NCBI RefSeq assembly: GCF_002101295.1
Contig: NZ_CP020778.1
Span: 124,001-188,000, forward strand
Origin: Candidatus Pelagibacter sp. RS40
GTDB taxonomy: Bacteria; Pseudomonadota; Alphaproteobacteria; Pelagibacterales; Pelagibacteraceae
DNA length: 64,000 bases
Direction: 5' to 3'
Shown here: positions 16,154 to 24,678 of the stretch, in pieces
How the letters are laid out: each line of letters opens with the position of its first letter
Numbering within the stretch: the stretch's first letter is position 1
Made by a program: the position numbers and the translations under genes
Notes under the pieces: model-generated
Told to the model about the DNA's origin: nothing
Seen by the model: only the letters and a program-made list of their open reading frames with translations
The model's database searches: none

Positions 16154-16921
16154 TTACTGTTTTATGTTATAACCTTTTTTTAACAATGTTGTTACAACAG
16201 TTATACAAGTTATTAAAAAAAGTAACATACAGCCAATACTTATCCATATGTTAAAATCTGAAACACCATAAAAAGAGTATCTCATTCCATTAATTAGATA
16301 TACGACAGGATTAAAATATGTAACTGTTTGCCAAAAAGAAGGAAGCATATCTAAAGAGTATAAGCTACCACCTAGAAAAACCATTGGTGTAATTACCAAT
16401 GTTGGTACAATTGACATTTGTTCAAAATTAGAGCTCATCAATCCAATTAAAAAACCAAATAGCGCAAATGTAAAAGCTACAAGCACCAAAAGAAATATCA
16501 TAAGTAATGGATATTTGACTGTTACATCTACAAAAAACAAAGAGGTAACAAATATAACGACGCCAACAATTAATGTTTTAGTTGCTCCTGCCCCAACAAA
16601 TGCAAGTACCACTTCAAACGTAGAAATTGGAGCAGCTAAAATTTCATAAATAGTGCCATTAAATTTTGGAAAAAATATTCCAAAAGAAGTATTGCTTATT
16701 GATTGTGTCAATAAAGTTAACATCAATAAACCTGGTACTATGTATGAACCATAACTTAGCCCATCAATACTCTCCACATAATCACCAATAACAGATCCAA
16801 AAACAATAAAGTAAAGAGAGGTGGATAACACTGGTGATAGTAAAGATTGTAGTAACGTTCTTCTAAACCTATCCATTTCATGAAGGTAAATTGCTCTTAG
16901 AGCATAAAAGTTAAATTTCAT
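16154..16921 (-). CDS. ABC-2 type exporter permease (YadH-like)
   Basis: A 255-residue ABC-2 permease with six membrane spans and a cytoplasmic N-terminus (MKFNFYALRAIYLHEMDRF). It ends with the family's NPVVYLINGMRYSFYGVSD region. It overlaps the ATPase gene by 11 bases and should pair with it as an inner-membrane exporter. YadGH/NodIJ relatives export lipids, polysaccharide-linked molecules or drugs. The substrate is not readable from sequence. Confidence 0.85.
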   Translation of the reverse strand: MKFNFYALRAIYLHEMDRFRRTLLQSLLSPVLSTSLYFIVFGSVIGDYVESIDGLSYGSYIVPGLLMLTLLTQSISNTSFGIFFPKFNGTIYEILAAPISTFEVVLAFVGAGATKTLIVGVVIFVTSLFFVDVTVKYPLLMIFLLVLVAFTFALFGFLIGLMSSNFEQMSIVPTLVITPMVFLGGSLYSLDMLPSFWQTVTYFNPVVYLINGMRYSFYGVSDFNIWISIGCMLLFLITCITVVTTLLKKGYNIKQ

Positions 16922-17861
16922 TATTTTCCTTTACTAAAGTGACAAATATTTTTTCTAAAGAACTCTGTTCTGTTTTAAGGTCTCTCATTTTTAAACCAGC
17001 CTCTTTTATTTCTTGTAACAAATTTGTAATTCCAGTTCTCTCAGCTCTAACATTATAATTATAAATAAGCGACATTTGATCTTTTCCAATTACTAATTCA
17101 TATTTTGAAAGTCGTTCAGGAATTTCGGTTATTTTATCTTGTAATTCAATTAATAAAGTTTTTTGACCCATTCTTTTAAGTAAATCATTTTTATTTTCTA
17201 CAACAATGATTTCTCCTTGGTTAATTACAGCTACTCTATCTGCAATTGCCTCTGCCTCTTCAATGTAATGAGTTGTCAAAATTATTGTTACTCCTGTTTT
17301 TCTCAATATATCCACAACATTCCACATATCTTTTCTCAGCTCGACATCTACACCTGCTGTTGGTTCATCCAAAAAAAGTATTGAGGGTTCATGCGAAAGT
17401 GCTTTGGCAATTAAAACTCTTCTTTTCATTCCACCTGATAATTGTCTAAGTCCAAGATCTTTTTTATCCCATAAACTTAAATCTTTTAAAACTTTTTCTA
17501 TATGTTTCGGATTAGGAGATTTGCCATACAAGCCTCTCGAGTAAGATACGTTATTGAAAACCGTCTCAAAAGCTTCCAAGGTTAATTCTTGGGGTACTAA
17601 TCCAATTCTTGATCTAGTTTCGCGGTATTGGTCAATTATATCATAATTGTCGACAGTGATGTTGCCTGAAGTGGGAGTTACAATTCCACAAATTACACTT
17701 ATCAAAGTTGTTTTCCCAGCTCCATTAGGACCCAATAATGCTAAAATTTCTCCTTTTTTAATTGTGAGATTGATATTTTTTAAAGCGTTAAATCCATTAC
17801 TGTAAACTTTAGATAAGTCTTTAATTATAATTTGATTTTCTTCCATTGGGGTTGAAAACAT
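16911..17861 (-). CDS. ABC-2 type exporter ATPase (YadG-like)
   Basis: A 316-residue ABC ATPase: Walker A GPNGAGKTT near 44-52, signature LSGGMKRR near 145, Walker B ILFLDEPTAGVD and H-loop TTHYIEEAEAIADR. The C-terminal ~90 residues are an exporter-type extension (RTGITNLLQEIKEAGLKMRDL). An alternative start (Met6) is possible. It pairs with the ABC-2 permease through an 11-base overlap. Confidence 0.88.
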   Translation of the reverse strand: MFSTPMEENQIIIKDLSKVYSNGFNALKNINLTIKKGEILALLGPNGAGKTTLISVICGIVTPTSGNITVDNYDIIDQYRETRSRIGLVPQELTLEAFETVFNNVSYSRGLYGKSPNPKHIEKVLKDLSLWDKKDLGLRQLSGGMKRRVLIAKALSHEPSILFLDEPTAGVDVELRKDMWNVVDILRKTGVTIILTTHYIEEAEAIADRVAVINQGEIIVVENKNDLLKRMGQKTLLIELQDKITEIPERLSKYELVIGKDQMSLIYNYNVRAERTGITNLLQEIKEAGLKMRDLKTEQSSLEKIFVTLVKENNEI

Positions 17862-17944
17862 ATAATTGTTAAAAAGATTATTACAAGAAATTATAAGAAC
17901 ACATCTATTAACTAAAATTGATAATAATAGGGTTTTTAACTAAT

Positions 17945-18388
17945 CTAATGACAAGCTTGATTGAATTTTTTAAGTCTCCAATAATTATAAGGCCATGGAG
18001 TTACAAAACCAACTGCCAACATAATTGGAACTACCCACCAGGTAAGTATTGCACCACCTGTTAAGAAATAATCAGTTAAATTCATTGCAACTTCCATACT
18101 GATCATAGATATAAAGCTCATCCCAATAGCTGTGTGAAAAGCTTTTTTGAAATCGAAATTTTGTTTCATCAAAATTATTGTCTCTAAAATAATACTAGTT
18201 ATTAAACCATTTATGATTGCTAAAATCATAATGGCAAGGACGGGAAAAGGAATTTGGGTTAATTGAAAAAATAAAATTGTTCCAAAATCTCCTATAGAAC
18301 ATCCAAGTAAACACCATGCAGTGTTTTTTGCACTTCTTTTCCAAGTGTGTTTACATGACCAATTAAAATTTAAAGTTTCTGAACTCAT
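17945..18388 (-). CDS. DUF4396 membrane protein
   Basis: A 147-residue membrane protein with about four spans and the DUF4396 signature: an early WCLLGCSIGDFG cysteine-containing segment, HTAIGMSFISMISMEVAMN, and the C-terminal WPYNYWRLKKFNQACH. The conserved Cys and His residues hint at metal or haem contact. Function is unknown. It overlaps the preceding cytochrome c gene by 4 bases, so it probably works with it at the membrane. Confidence 0.75.
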   Translation of the reverse strand: MSSETLNFNWSCKHTWKRSAKNTAWCLLGCSIGDFGTILFFQLTQIPFPVLAIMILAIINGLITSIILETIILMKQNFDFKKAFHTAIGMSFISMISMEVAMNLTDYFLTGGAILTWWVVPIMLAVGFVTPWPYNYWRLKKFNQACH

Positions 18389-18819
18389 TTTTTACTAATT
18401 TCCAACTGATGAAAATATATATCATCATTCCAATATGATTTAATATAAGAGAGAATATTATCAATCCCCTCATCCTCAATATTATTACCAAAACCCATCA
18501 TTTTACCCTCATAATTTTTTATCAGTTTTGCAAATCCATACTTTATAATTTTATGCAACAACTCATCAGAATGATGCCACGTATGTCCTGTTCCATTTAA
18601 GGGTGGCGCTTTTCTATGTCCGTCTTCATCAAATCCTTTCCAGTTTTTTGCACCAGCTAAATTTACTTGATGACAAGAAGCACAATATTGATTGTATAAC
18701 AATTTTCCTGCTTCAATTTTTAATGGATCATCTTTGGTTATAGGATAATGAGAATACGAATAAGCAGAATTAATGAAACAAAAAAATAAAAATATTATTA
18801 AAAAAAAATTTTTAAACAT
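18385..18819 (-). CDS. Secreted/anchored monohaem cytochrome c
   Basis: A 144-residue protein with an N-terminal signal (about residues 1-21) and one haem site, CASCH (Cys46, Cys49, His50). Met106/107 in GKMMGF is the likely distal ligand. The class I cytochrome c core (KAPPLNGTGHTWHH-ELLHKIIKYG) resembles small periplasmic electron carriers. It is cotranscribed between cytochrome c' and DUF4396, implying a small periplasmic redox chain. Confidence 0.85.
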   Translation of the reverse strand: MFKNFFLIIFLFFCFINSAYSYSHYPITKDDPLKIEAGKLLYNQYCASCHQVNLAGAKNWKGFDEDGHRKAPPLNGTGHTWHHSDELLHKIIKYGFAKLIKNYEGKMMGFGNNIEDEGIDNILSYIKSYWNDDIYFHQLEISKK

Positions 18820-18828
18820 TAAAAAATG

Positions 18829-19278
18829 TTAATGTGGTTTTCTATATCTGCTATGACATGCATTGCAATTTGCCCACATTAATTTTTTGTAAGTTGCCTG
18901 AATGTCATCTACTTCTTCCATAACTTTAGCTAATTGTAACATGTCATCTGCTGCTTTTTGCATCAAAGCGTTAAATGCATCCTTCTCCTCCCAAATAATT
19001 GGTAAAGCCTCAGTACCATAGCCTTCTTTAGAATTTTCTGGAAAATAGTTTAACAAGTTTTCATAATTTTTACTCATTTCAAAAATAATAGGCTCCGCTT
19101 CCTCAACCTCGAATTCCCTCAATAGAATATTTACCCTTTTTGCTAATTTCGCATTATTGCTAAAAATTGCTTTTCTACCTTTAATTATATCCTCTATACT
19201 TTCTTCTGAATGAGCAATAAAATTGGTATTTAAAAAAGAAGCAGCGACAAAAATAAATAATAAAAATTTATTTTTCAT
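18829..19278 (-). CDS. Cytochrome c'-type protein
   Basis: A 149-residue exported protein: signal peptide ending near AHSEE, a four-helix-bundle-like acidic body and a C-terminal haem motif CNACHSRYRKPH (Cys138, Cys141, His142). Cytochromes c' bind NO/CO at a five-coordinate haem and may protect against nitrosative stress. The C-terminal CxxCH placement is diagnostic. It leads the minus-strand operon and is divergent from cytochrome b561 with an 11-base gap between start codons. Confidence 0.8.
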   Translation of the reverse strand: MKNKFLLFIFVAASFLNTNFIAHSEESIEDIIKGRKAIFSNNAKLAKRVNILLREFEVEEAEPIIFEMSKNYENLLNYFPENSKEGYGTEALPIIWEEKDAFNALMQKAADDMLQLAKVMEEVDDIQATYKKLMWANCNACHSRYRKPH

Positions 19279-19289
19279 AAATGTAAATT

Positions 19290-19817
19290 ATGAGGGATGT
19301 TAACATTATACAAAAATACAATATTTTAACAAAGTTTTTCCATTGGCTAAGTGTCATAGGTCTAATAGTTCAAATACCACTTGGGTTTTATTTAGTTAGA
19401 CAAGAATTTTCTGATTTTAGAATAACAATTGAGGAAATTCACGTATTAATTGGAATTACAATTTTTTATATCACTTTATTACGACTATTGGTGAGGCTTT
19501 TTGTAAATTCTCCAGAGAACCCAATTGAAGCATTTCCAGGTCAAATGATAATTGCAAAACTAAACCATTTTCTATTATATTTAACACTTCTAACAGTCAC
19601 TTCTTCTGGGATATTAAAAAAATTGTTTAATGGTGAAAAATTAAATTTTGGGATTACCGAGGTCAAATTAAAATCGAATTTTGATTATGCTGATTTAAGT
19701 TATGATGTGCATATATACTCAAATTACACTTTGATTGCTCTAATATCTTTGCATATTTTAGCGGCATTGTTACATACCTTTGTTTTTAAAGATAATGTTA
19801 TCAAAAGAATAACATGA
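19290..19817 (+). CDS. Cytochrome b561-type membrane protein
   Basis: A 175-residue four-span membrane protein. Candidate haem ligands are His18 (KFFHWLS), His51 (EEIHVLIG) and histidines in the last spans (KLNHFLLY, LISLHILAALLHTF). Family members pass electrons between quinone and periplasmic acceptors. Divergence from cytochrome c' and translational coupling to the thioredoxin-like gene (4-base overlap) suggest it feeds or drains the neighbouring c-type cytochromes. Confidence 0.8.
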   Translation: MRDVNIIQKYNILTKFFHWLSVIGLIVQIPLGFYLVRQEFSDFRITIEEIHVLIGITIFYITLLRLLVRLFVNSPENPIEAFPGQMIIAKLNHFLLYLTLLTVTSSGILKKLFNGEKLNFGITEVKLKSNFDYADLSYDVHIYSNYTLIALISLHILAALLHTFVFKDNVIKRIT

Positions 19818-20197
19818 TTAGGTTAAAAAATTTAATATTTGTAATTTGTTTTACTTTTTTTTCATTTTCAAGTTTCAGTTTTGAAAAATCATCTGGTTTT
19901 TCTTTAAATGAATTTGATAAACTAAACACTGAAGGAAAAACAATTGTAATTAATTCTTGGAATGAATGGTGTTCAGTTTGTGCAACTCAAACTTCTATAT
20001 TTGAACAAGCAAAAAAAGATTTTCCAGATTTTGAGTTCTTTTTTTATGAACATGATAAAAATAAAAATATAAGTGAAAAACTAAATATAAAGTTTTGGAC
20101 CACTATAGCGATTTATAAAGATGGGAAAGAAATTGCTAGAGAAATTGGTTTGGACAAAAAAGAGGATATTTACGACTTACTCAAAAAAGGTATTTAA
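19814..20197 (+). CDS. Exported thioredoxin-like protein
   Basis: A 127-residue protein with a signal peptide (about 1-23) and thioredoxin fold. The active site is WNEWCSVCATQ (Cys53, Cys56), with FWTTIAIYKDGKE standing in for the cis-Pro region; the usual Pro is replaced by Thr-Thr, which is odd. It probably acts in the periplasm on haem-binding cysteines or another thiol. Its last 4 bases overlap the end of ald on the other strand. Confidence 0.75.
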   Translation: MIRLKNLIFVICFTFFSFSSFSFEKSSGFSLNEFDKLNTEGKTIVINSWNEWCSVCATQTSIFEQAKKDFPDFEFFFYEHDKNKNISEKLNIKFWTTIAIYKDGKEIAREIGLDKKEDIYDLLKKGI

Positions 20198-21309
20198 TTT
20201 AAGATTTCAGAAGCATTAGCGTATTGGTGACCAAAAACATCTGCAACAGCTTTATAAGTAACGCTACCTTTATGAACATTTAATCCGGCTAAAAAATTTA
20301 AATCTTCTTTTAAAGCTTTTTGATAGCCATCTTTTGCTAGTTTGCTTAAAAAAGGTAAAGTGGCATTGTTTAATGCTATAGTTGAAGTTCTAGGAACCCC
20401 TCCTGGCATGTTTGCTACGCAATAATGAACTACATCATCAACTATATAAGTTGGTTCTGCGTGTGTTGTCGGTTTGCTGGTTTCAACACATCCGCCTTGA
20501 TCAATTGCAACATCAACTATTACAGATCCTCTTTTCATTTTCTTAAGCATATTTTTTGAAACTAATTTTGGTGCTTCAGCGCCTGGAATTAAAACTCCTC
20601 CAACTAATAAATCACATTCTGAAACCAATTTTTCTATGTCTGTTTCATCACTTAATTGAGGAATGATTTTATCTCCAAACATTTCAGTTAATTGTTTTAG
20701 TCTATCAGCTGATTTATCAACAATATGAACTTTTGCTCTCATTCCAGTTGCAATAATTGCAGCATTTTCTCCAACAACGCCTCCACCTAAAATAACTACA
20801 TTTCCAGGTTCTCCACCAGGAGCTCCACCAAGCAATATCCCTCTTCCTTTTTGATTTTTCTCCAAGCAATGTGCTCCGGCTTGAACAGACATTCTACCTG
20901 CGACCGCACTCATTGGTGCAAGCAATGGAAGCCTACCATTATTATCTGTTACTGTTTCATAAGCTATGCAAACTGATTTTGAGTCTATTAATCCTTGAGT
21001 TAATTCTTTTGCAGCAGCTAAATGCAAATAGGTAAAAACTATTTGATTTTCTTTAATCATTTTTACCTCTTTTGCTAAAGGCTCTTTGACTTTAACAATT
21101 ATTTCAGCGTCATTAAAAATATCCTCTGCCTTATCAATAATTTTAGCTCCAGCTGATTTATATTGATCATTGTCAAAACCAGCTTCAAAACCACCATTAT
21201 TCTCAATTAAAACCTCATGACCATTTGAGGTTAAAGTTTTTACACTTTTGGGAGTTAATCCTATACGATTTTCTTGCGGTTTAATTTCCTTAGGAACACC
21301 GATTTTCAT
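20194..21309 (-). CDS. ald: Alanine dehydrogenase
   Basis: A 371-residue NAD-dependent alanine dehydrogenase converting L-alanine to pyruvate and ammonia. N-terminal MKIGVPKEIKPQENRIGLTP is characteristic, as are TYLHLAAAKELT (pyruvate-site His) and the nucleotide-binding VVILGGGVVGENAA. It sits 9 bases after the aminotransferase gene. In taurine and beta-alanine use, a pyruvate-dependent transaminase produces alanine and Ald regenerates pyruvate with release of ammonium, so the pairing is functionally logical. Confidence 0.93.
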   Translation of the reverse strand: MKIGVPKEIKPQENRIGLTPKSVKTLTSNGHEVLIENNGGFEAGFDNDQYKSAGAKIIDKAEDIFNDAEIIVKVKEPLAKEVKMIKENQIVFTYLHLAAAKELTQGLIDSKSVCIAYETVTDNNGRLPLLAPMSAVAGRMSVQAGAHCLEKNQKGRGILLGGAPGGEPGNVVILGGGVVGENAAIIATGMRAKVHIVDKSADRLKQLTEMFGDKIIPQLSDETDIEKLVSECDLLVGGVLIPGAEAPKLVSKNMLKKMKRGSVIVDVAIDQGGCVETSKPTTHAEPTYIVDDVVHYCVANMPGGVPRTSTIALNNATLPFLSKLAKDGYQKALKEDLNFLAGLNVHKGSVTYKAVADVFGHQYANASEILN

Positions 21310-21318
21310 AAATTGGAA

Positions 21319-22662
21319 TTAATTTTTTTTGCTTTTTGCGTAGTTTGAAATTCCAGTTCTTAGTTTTTCAATAATTTCATCTATATGTTTTTTTTCACAA
21401 ATAAACATAGGAGCAATAATTAAACAGTCTCCTGTTGCTTTAAAATTTACTCCTGCTTCATAACAATGTTTAAAACATGTAAATCCAGCGGCTCCAGGCT
21501 TTTTATGCATTTTCATGTCTATACCGCCCATCATTCCATAGCCTCTAATATTATCTACTGCTTCTAAATCTTTAAGAGACATTAAGCCTTCTTGGAAATA
21601 GGGACTCATTTCTTTTGCTCTATTAAATATATCCTCTTTCTCAAATATATCTTGAACTGCCAAACCTGCTGCAACAGAAATTGGTATTCCTGAGTATGTG
21701 TATCCATGGAATAATTCTATTGTTCCTTTGGGTGCGCCGTCCATTATTGAATCGTAAATTTCCTCTTTACATGCCACTGCACCCAATGGTGATATACCGT
21801 TCGTAGTTGCTTTTGCCATTGTGATTATATCTGGTGTTACACCGTACTCTTGAGATGCAAATGGAGAGCCTGTTCTTCCCCACCCTGTAATAACCTCGTC
21901 AAAAATTAAAATTATACCATGCTTATCGCAAATTTCTCTTAGTCTTTGTAAGTATCCTTTTGGTGGAACTAAAGTTCCAGTTGATCCAGCAATTGGTTCA
22001 ACAATACATGCTGCAATATTTTCTCCTCCAAAGTTTGTACAAATTCTTTCTAAATCATCTGCTAATTCTGCACCTGTCTCAGGCTGACCTGAAATAAATT
22101 TATGTTCTGGTAAATGTGTATGTCTCATATGAACTACACCTGGCATTAATACACTTGCAAATGTTTTAACATTGTTAATCATGCCTCCAACGGATGTCGC
22201 TCCAATATTCATTCCGTGGTAACCTCTTTCTCTACCAACAAATCTAAAACGATTACCTTCTCCTCTAGATTTATGATACGCTATTGCAATTTTAATTGCT
22301 GTTTCAACTGCGGTAGATCCGCAAATCGTATAAAAAATTCTATTTAAATTTCCTGGAGTATGTTTTGCAATTCTTGTTGCAAGTTCAAATGAACCTCCAA
22401 AGCCTTGTTGAAATGGTTGAGCGTAATCAACAGTTTTTAATTGTTTGGTTATTGCATCAATAATTTCTTGTCTCCCATGACCTAAAGGATTGCAAAATAA
22501 TCCAGAGCTTGCATCAATTTGAGTTTTTCCATGATGATTTTTTAAATAAACTCCTTTTGCTTCAACTATTAATCTTGGGTTTTCTTTAAAATCTTTATTG
22601 GATGTAAATGGCATCCAATGTTCATTTAAAGAATTTGGAATATTTGGTTTTTCTGAACTCAT
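21319..22662 (-). CDS. Class III omega-amino acid/taurine:pyruvate aminotransferase
   Basis: A 447-residue class III aminotransferase. PLP contacts are Asp255 in LIFDEVITGWGRTG and Lys284 in TMAKATTNG; GSTAVETAIK (115-124) is the phosphate-binding turn. HWMPFTSNKDF and DASSGLFCNPLGHG resemble omega-amino acid:pyruvate transaminases. Divergence from tauA and cotranscription with ald favour taurine (Tpa) or beta-alanine/hypotaurine as amino donor. Polyamine or GABA activity cannot be excluded from sequence. Confidence 0.75.
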   Translation of the reverse strand: MSSEKPNIPNSLNEHWMPFTSNKDFKENPRLIVEAKGVYLKNHHGKTQIDASSGLFCNPLGHGRQEIIDAITKQLKTVDYAQPFQQGFGGSFELATRIAKHTPGNLNRIFYTICGSTAVETAIKIAIAYHKSRGEGNRFRFVGRERGYHGMNIGATSVGGMINNVKTFASVLMPGVVHMRHTHLPEHKFISGQPETGAELADDLERICTNFGGENIAACIVEPIAGSTGTLVPPKGYLQRLREICDKHGIILIFDEVITGWGRTGSPFASQEYGVTPDIITMAKATTNGISPLGAVACKEEIYDSIMDGAPKGTIELFHGYTYSGIPISVAAGLAVQDIFEKEDIFNRAKEMSPYFQEGLMSLKDLEAVDNIRGYGMMGGIDMKMHKKPGAAGFTCFKHCYEAGVNFKATGDCLIIAPMFICEKKHIDEIIEKLRTGISNYAKSKKN

Positions 22663-22736
22663 AAAATTTTTAAAAAAGTAAGTTTTTATCCTCTTAGACT
22701 AATTCATTTTGATTGGACAGAAAATAAATATACCAT

Positions 22737-22751
22737 ACAACTCAAAGTTGT
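22737..22751. promoter_or_regulatory. ACAACT-CAA-AGTTGT palindrome in the tauA/aminotransferase divergent region
   Basis: A perfect 6+6 inverted repeat in the ~190-base gap between the aminotransferase and tauA. Its position between divergent start codons suits an operator co-controlling both directions. No regulator gene is adjacent. Confidence 0.3.
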
Positions 22752-22802
22752 CTAAGTTTTTAATGTCACCCCTTACGCATAATTCATCATTTACATCAAT
22801 CT

Positions 22803-22808
22803 TATAAT
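22803..22808 (+). promoter_or_regulatory. Possible -10 element for tauA
   Basis: TATAAT on the plus strand, 47 bases before the tauA ATG, in a stretch without other coding sense. The -35 region is weak. It would give a short leader carrying the AGGAG ribosome site just before ATG at 22855. Confidence 0.35.
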
Positions 22809-22854
22809 GAACTTAAATATGCCGCGTAAATTAAATTTAATTACAGGAGAAATA

Positions 22855-23796
22855 ATGAAAAAAATAATTAGTTTTATTTTAGGAAGTATTTTTGCTCTAA
22901 ACCTTACAATAACTGCCGCTAATTCAGCAGCTAATGTTGTTAGAGTTGCATACTTTTTGGAATGGCCAAGTCCTAATTTAGAAGACATGCAGAAAAAGAA
23001 TTTTGCAAAAGCACTTGGAGTGCCAGTTAAATGGACAAACTTCACTAACGGTGGCGCAATGACTGATGCAATGTTAGCTGGAGATATTGATATTTCTTAT
23101 TCACAAGGATTAGTCCCTTTCATCAATGCTGTAAAATCAAAAGCTCCAATTAAGCTTGTTGATATTGCAATGGAGTATGGAATGGGTGGAACTACATGTG
23201 TAACATCGAACGCTTCAGGTATTACAAAAGCAAATGCAACAGAACTAGAGGGCAAAAAAGTTGCTGTTCCACTTGGAACAATGGCTGAGTATGTTTTTGA
23301 TGAAAGTATGAAAGTTGTTGGAGCTGACAGAGGTAAAATGGATATCATTCAAATGGACCCAGAAGAAGGTGCTGCTGCTTTAGTAAGTGGCGATGTTGTA
23401 ATGGCATGTTTATTTGGTGGTAACTCAATTAAGGCTGCAACTGCAGTTGGATCAAGACTTTTAACTGTTCAAGAAGCAAGAGATGCTGGTATTTTAGGAA
23501 TAGATATCACATCAGTCACAGATAAGTTTATGAAAGAGAACCCTGGAATGTTAAGAACATTCATCGAAGTAACTCATGAAGCTAATGATAGATATAGAGC
23601 TGGTAAAAGCGATATGAATTCTATGTCAAAGGCATCTGAGATGAAAGTTGCAGACATGAAAGAAACTTTAGATGGTTTCAAATTTTTAACTCCAGAAGAA
23701 ACTAAACAATCTATGGAAAGTGGTAATCTTGATGCCTTCTTAAAAGGTATGGGAACACCAGACGGAGCAGTAGATACAAGTTTCTTACCTCTATAA
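22855..23796 (+). CDS. tauA: Taurine/sulfonate ABC transporter substrate-binding protein
   Basis: A 313-residue periplasmic binding protein. The start at 22855 is chosen because it follows ACAGGAGAAATA and begins a classic signal peptide MKKIISFILGSIFALNLTI (cleaved near NSAAN); an upstream in-frame ATG at 22807 would spoil this. NMT1/TauA-type core features are RVAYFLEWPSPNLE, DIDISYSQGLVPFINAV, KVAVPLGTMAEYVFDES and GNLDAFLKGMGTPDG. A strong hairpin separates it from tauB, as expected for a binding protein made in excess. Confidence 0.85.
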   Translation: MKKIISFILGSIFALNLTITAANSAANVVRVAYFLEWPSPNLEDMQKKNFAKALGVPVKWTNFTNGGAMTDAMLAGDIDISYSQGLVPFINAVKSKAPIKLVDIAMEYGMGGTTCVTSNASGITKANATELEGKKVAVPLGTMAEYVFDESMKVVGADRGKMDIIQMDPEEGAAALVSGDVVMACLFGGNSIKAATAVGSRLLTVQEARDAGILGIDITSVTDKFMKENPGMLRTFIEVTHEANDRYRAGKSDMNSMSKASEMKVADMKETLDGFKFLTPEETKQSMESGNLDAFLKGMGTPDGAVDTSFLPL

Positions 23797-23815
23797 TTTT
23801 GTAGGGAAAAAATTT

Positions 23816-23852
23816 AATAGGCGCCAATTTTTTAATTGGTGCCTATTTTTTT
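23816..23852 (+). terminator. Intercistronic attenuating terminator between tauA and tauB
   Basis: AATAGGCGCCAATT (23816-23829) pairs with AATTGGTGCCTATT (23834-23847), one G-T pair, loop TTTT, then a T-run to 23852. It lies 20 bases after the tauA stop and 29 before tauB. It should terminate part of the transcription and protect the tauA message, giving more TauA than TauBC. Confidence 0.85.
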
Positions 23853-23880
23853 GATAAAAATTCTAATATAAAGCCATTTA

Positions 23881-24678
23881 ATGAGTGATTTAGTCTCTGA
23901 AAATCTCAATATGATTTTTAAAACTCCAAAAGGAGAAACTGTTCATGCATTAAAGGATGTAAGTTTTACTCTAAAAAAAGGAGAACTTCTTACTGTTTTA
24001 GGTCCCTCTGGTTGTGGAAAAACAACTTTATTAAATATTACTGCGGGATTTTTAAGGCCAACCTCAGGAAAAATAACTTTAAATAATAATGAAATAGATG
24101 GACCTGGTGTTGAAAGAGGTATGGTTTTTCAACAAGGTGCATTATTCGAATGGTTAACAGTTGCAGAGAATGTGAACTTTGGTTTAAGAATGAAAAAAGA
24201 AGACCCAAAAATTACTGCAGAAAAAGTTGACGAGTGGCTTGATATAGTTGGTCTAAAAGGATTTGGAAATACTCCTACCTACCAGCTATCAGGTGGAATG
24301 CAGCAAAGAGTTGCTTTAGCAAGATGTTTAATAAATGATCCTGATTTAATTTTAATGGATGAGCCTTTAGGCGCTTTAGATGCATTAACTCGAGAAAAGA
24401 TGCAGTCTTTAGTTTTAAAGATTTGGAAAGAAACGGGAAAAACAATTATATTAATTACTCACTCAGTTGAAGAGGCCTTGTTACTTGGAGAAAGACTTTA
24501 TGTAATGGCACCAAGACCGGGAAGAATACACAAAGAGTACAATCTTCCTTTTGCAGAGATGGGCTTAAAAGAAGACTTAAGGGAAATTAAAAAAAATAAA
24601 GATTTTTCATCTAAAAGAGAAGAAATCCTGTCAATGATTTGGGATATGGAAGAAGAAATTATGGGGAAAGATAATTAA
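23881..24678 (+). CDS. tauB: Taurine/sulfonate ABC transporter ATPase
   Basis: A 265-residue importer ATPase of the TauB/SsuB/NrtD class: Walker A GPSGCGKTT near 41-49, signature LSGGMQQR, Walker B LILMDEPLGALD and H-loop ITHSVEEALLL, with MAPRPGRIHKEY typical of nitrate/sulfonate/taurine ATPases. It abuts tauC (stop followed directly by the ATG at 24679). Confidence 0.9.
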   Translation: MSDLVSENLNMIFKTPKGETVHALKDVSFTLKKGELLTVLGPSGCGKTTLLNITAGFLRPTSGKITLNNNEIDGPGVERGMVFQQGALFEWLTVAENVNFGLRMKKEDPKITAEKVDEWLDIVGLKGFGNTPTYQLSGGMQQRVALARCLINDPDLILMDEPLGALDALTREKMQSLVLKIWKETGKTIILITHSVEEALLLGERLYVMAPRPGRIHKEYNLPFAEMGLKEDLREIKKNKDFSSKREEILSMIWDMEEEIMGKDN

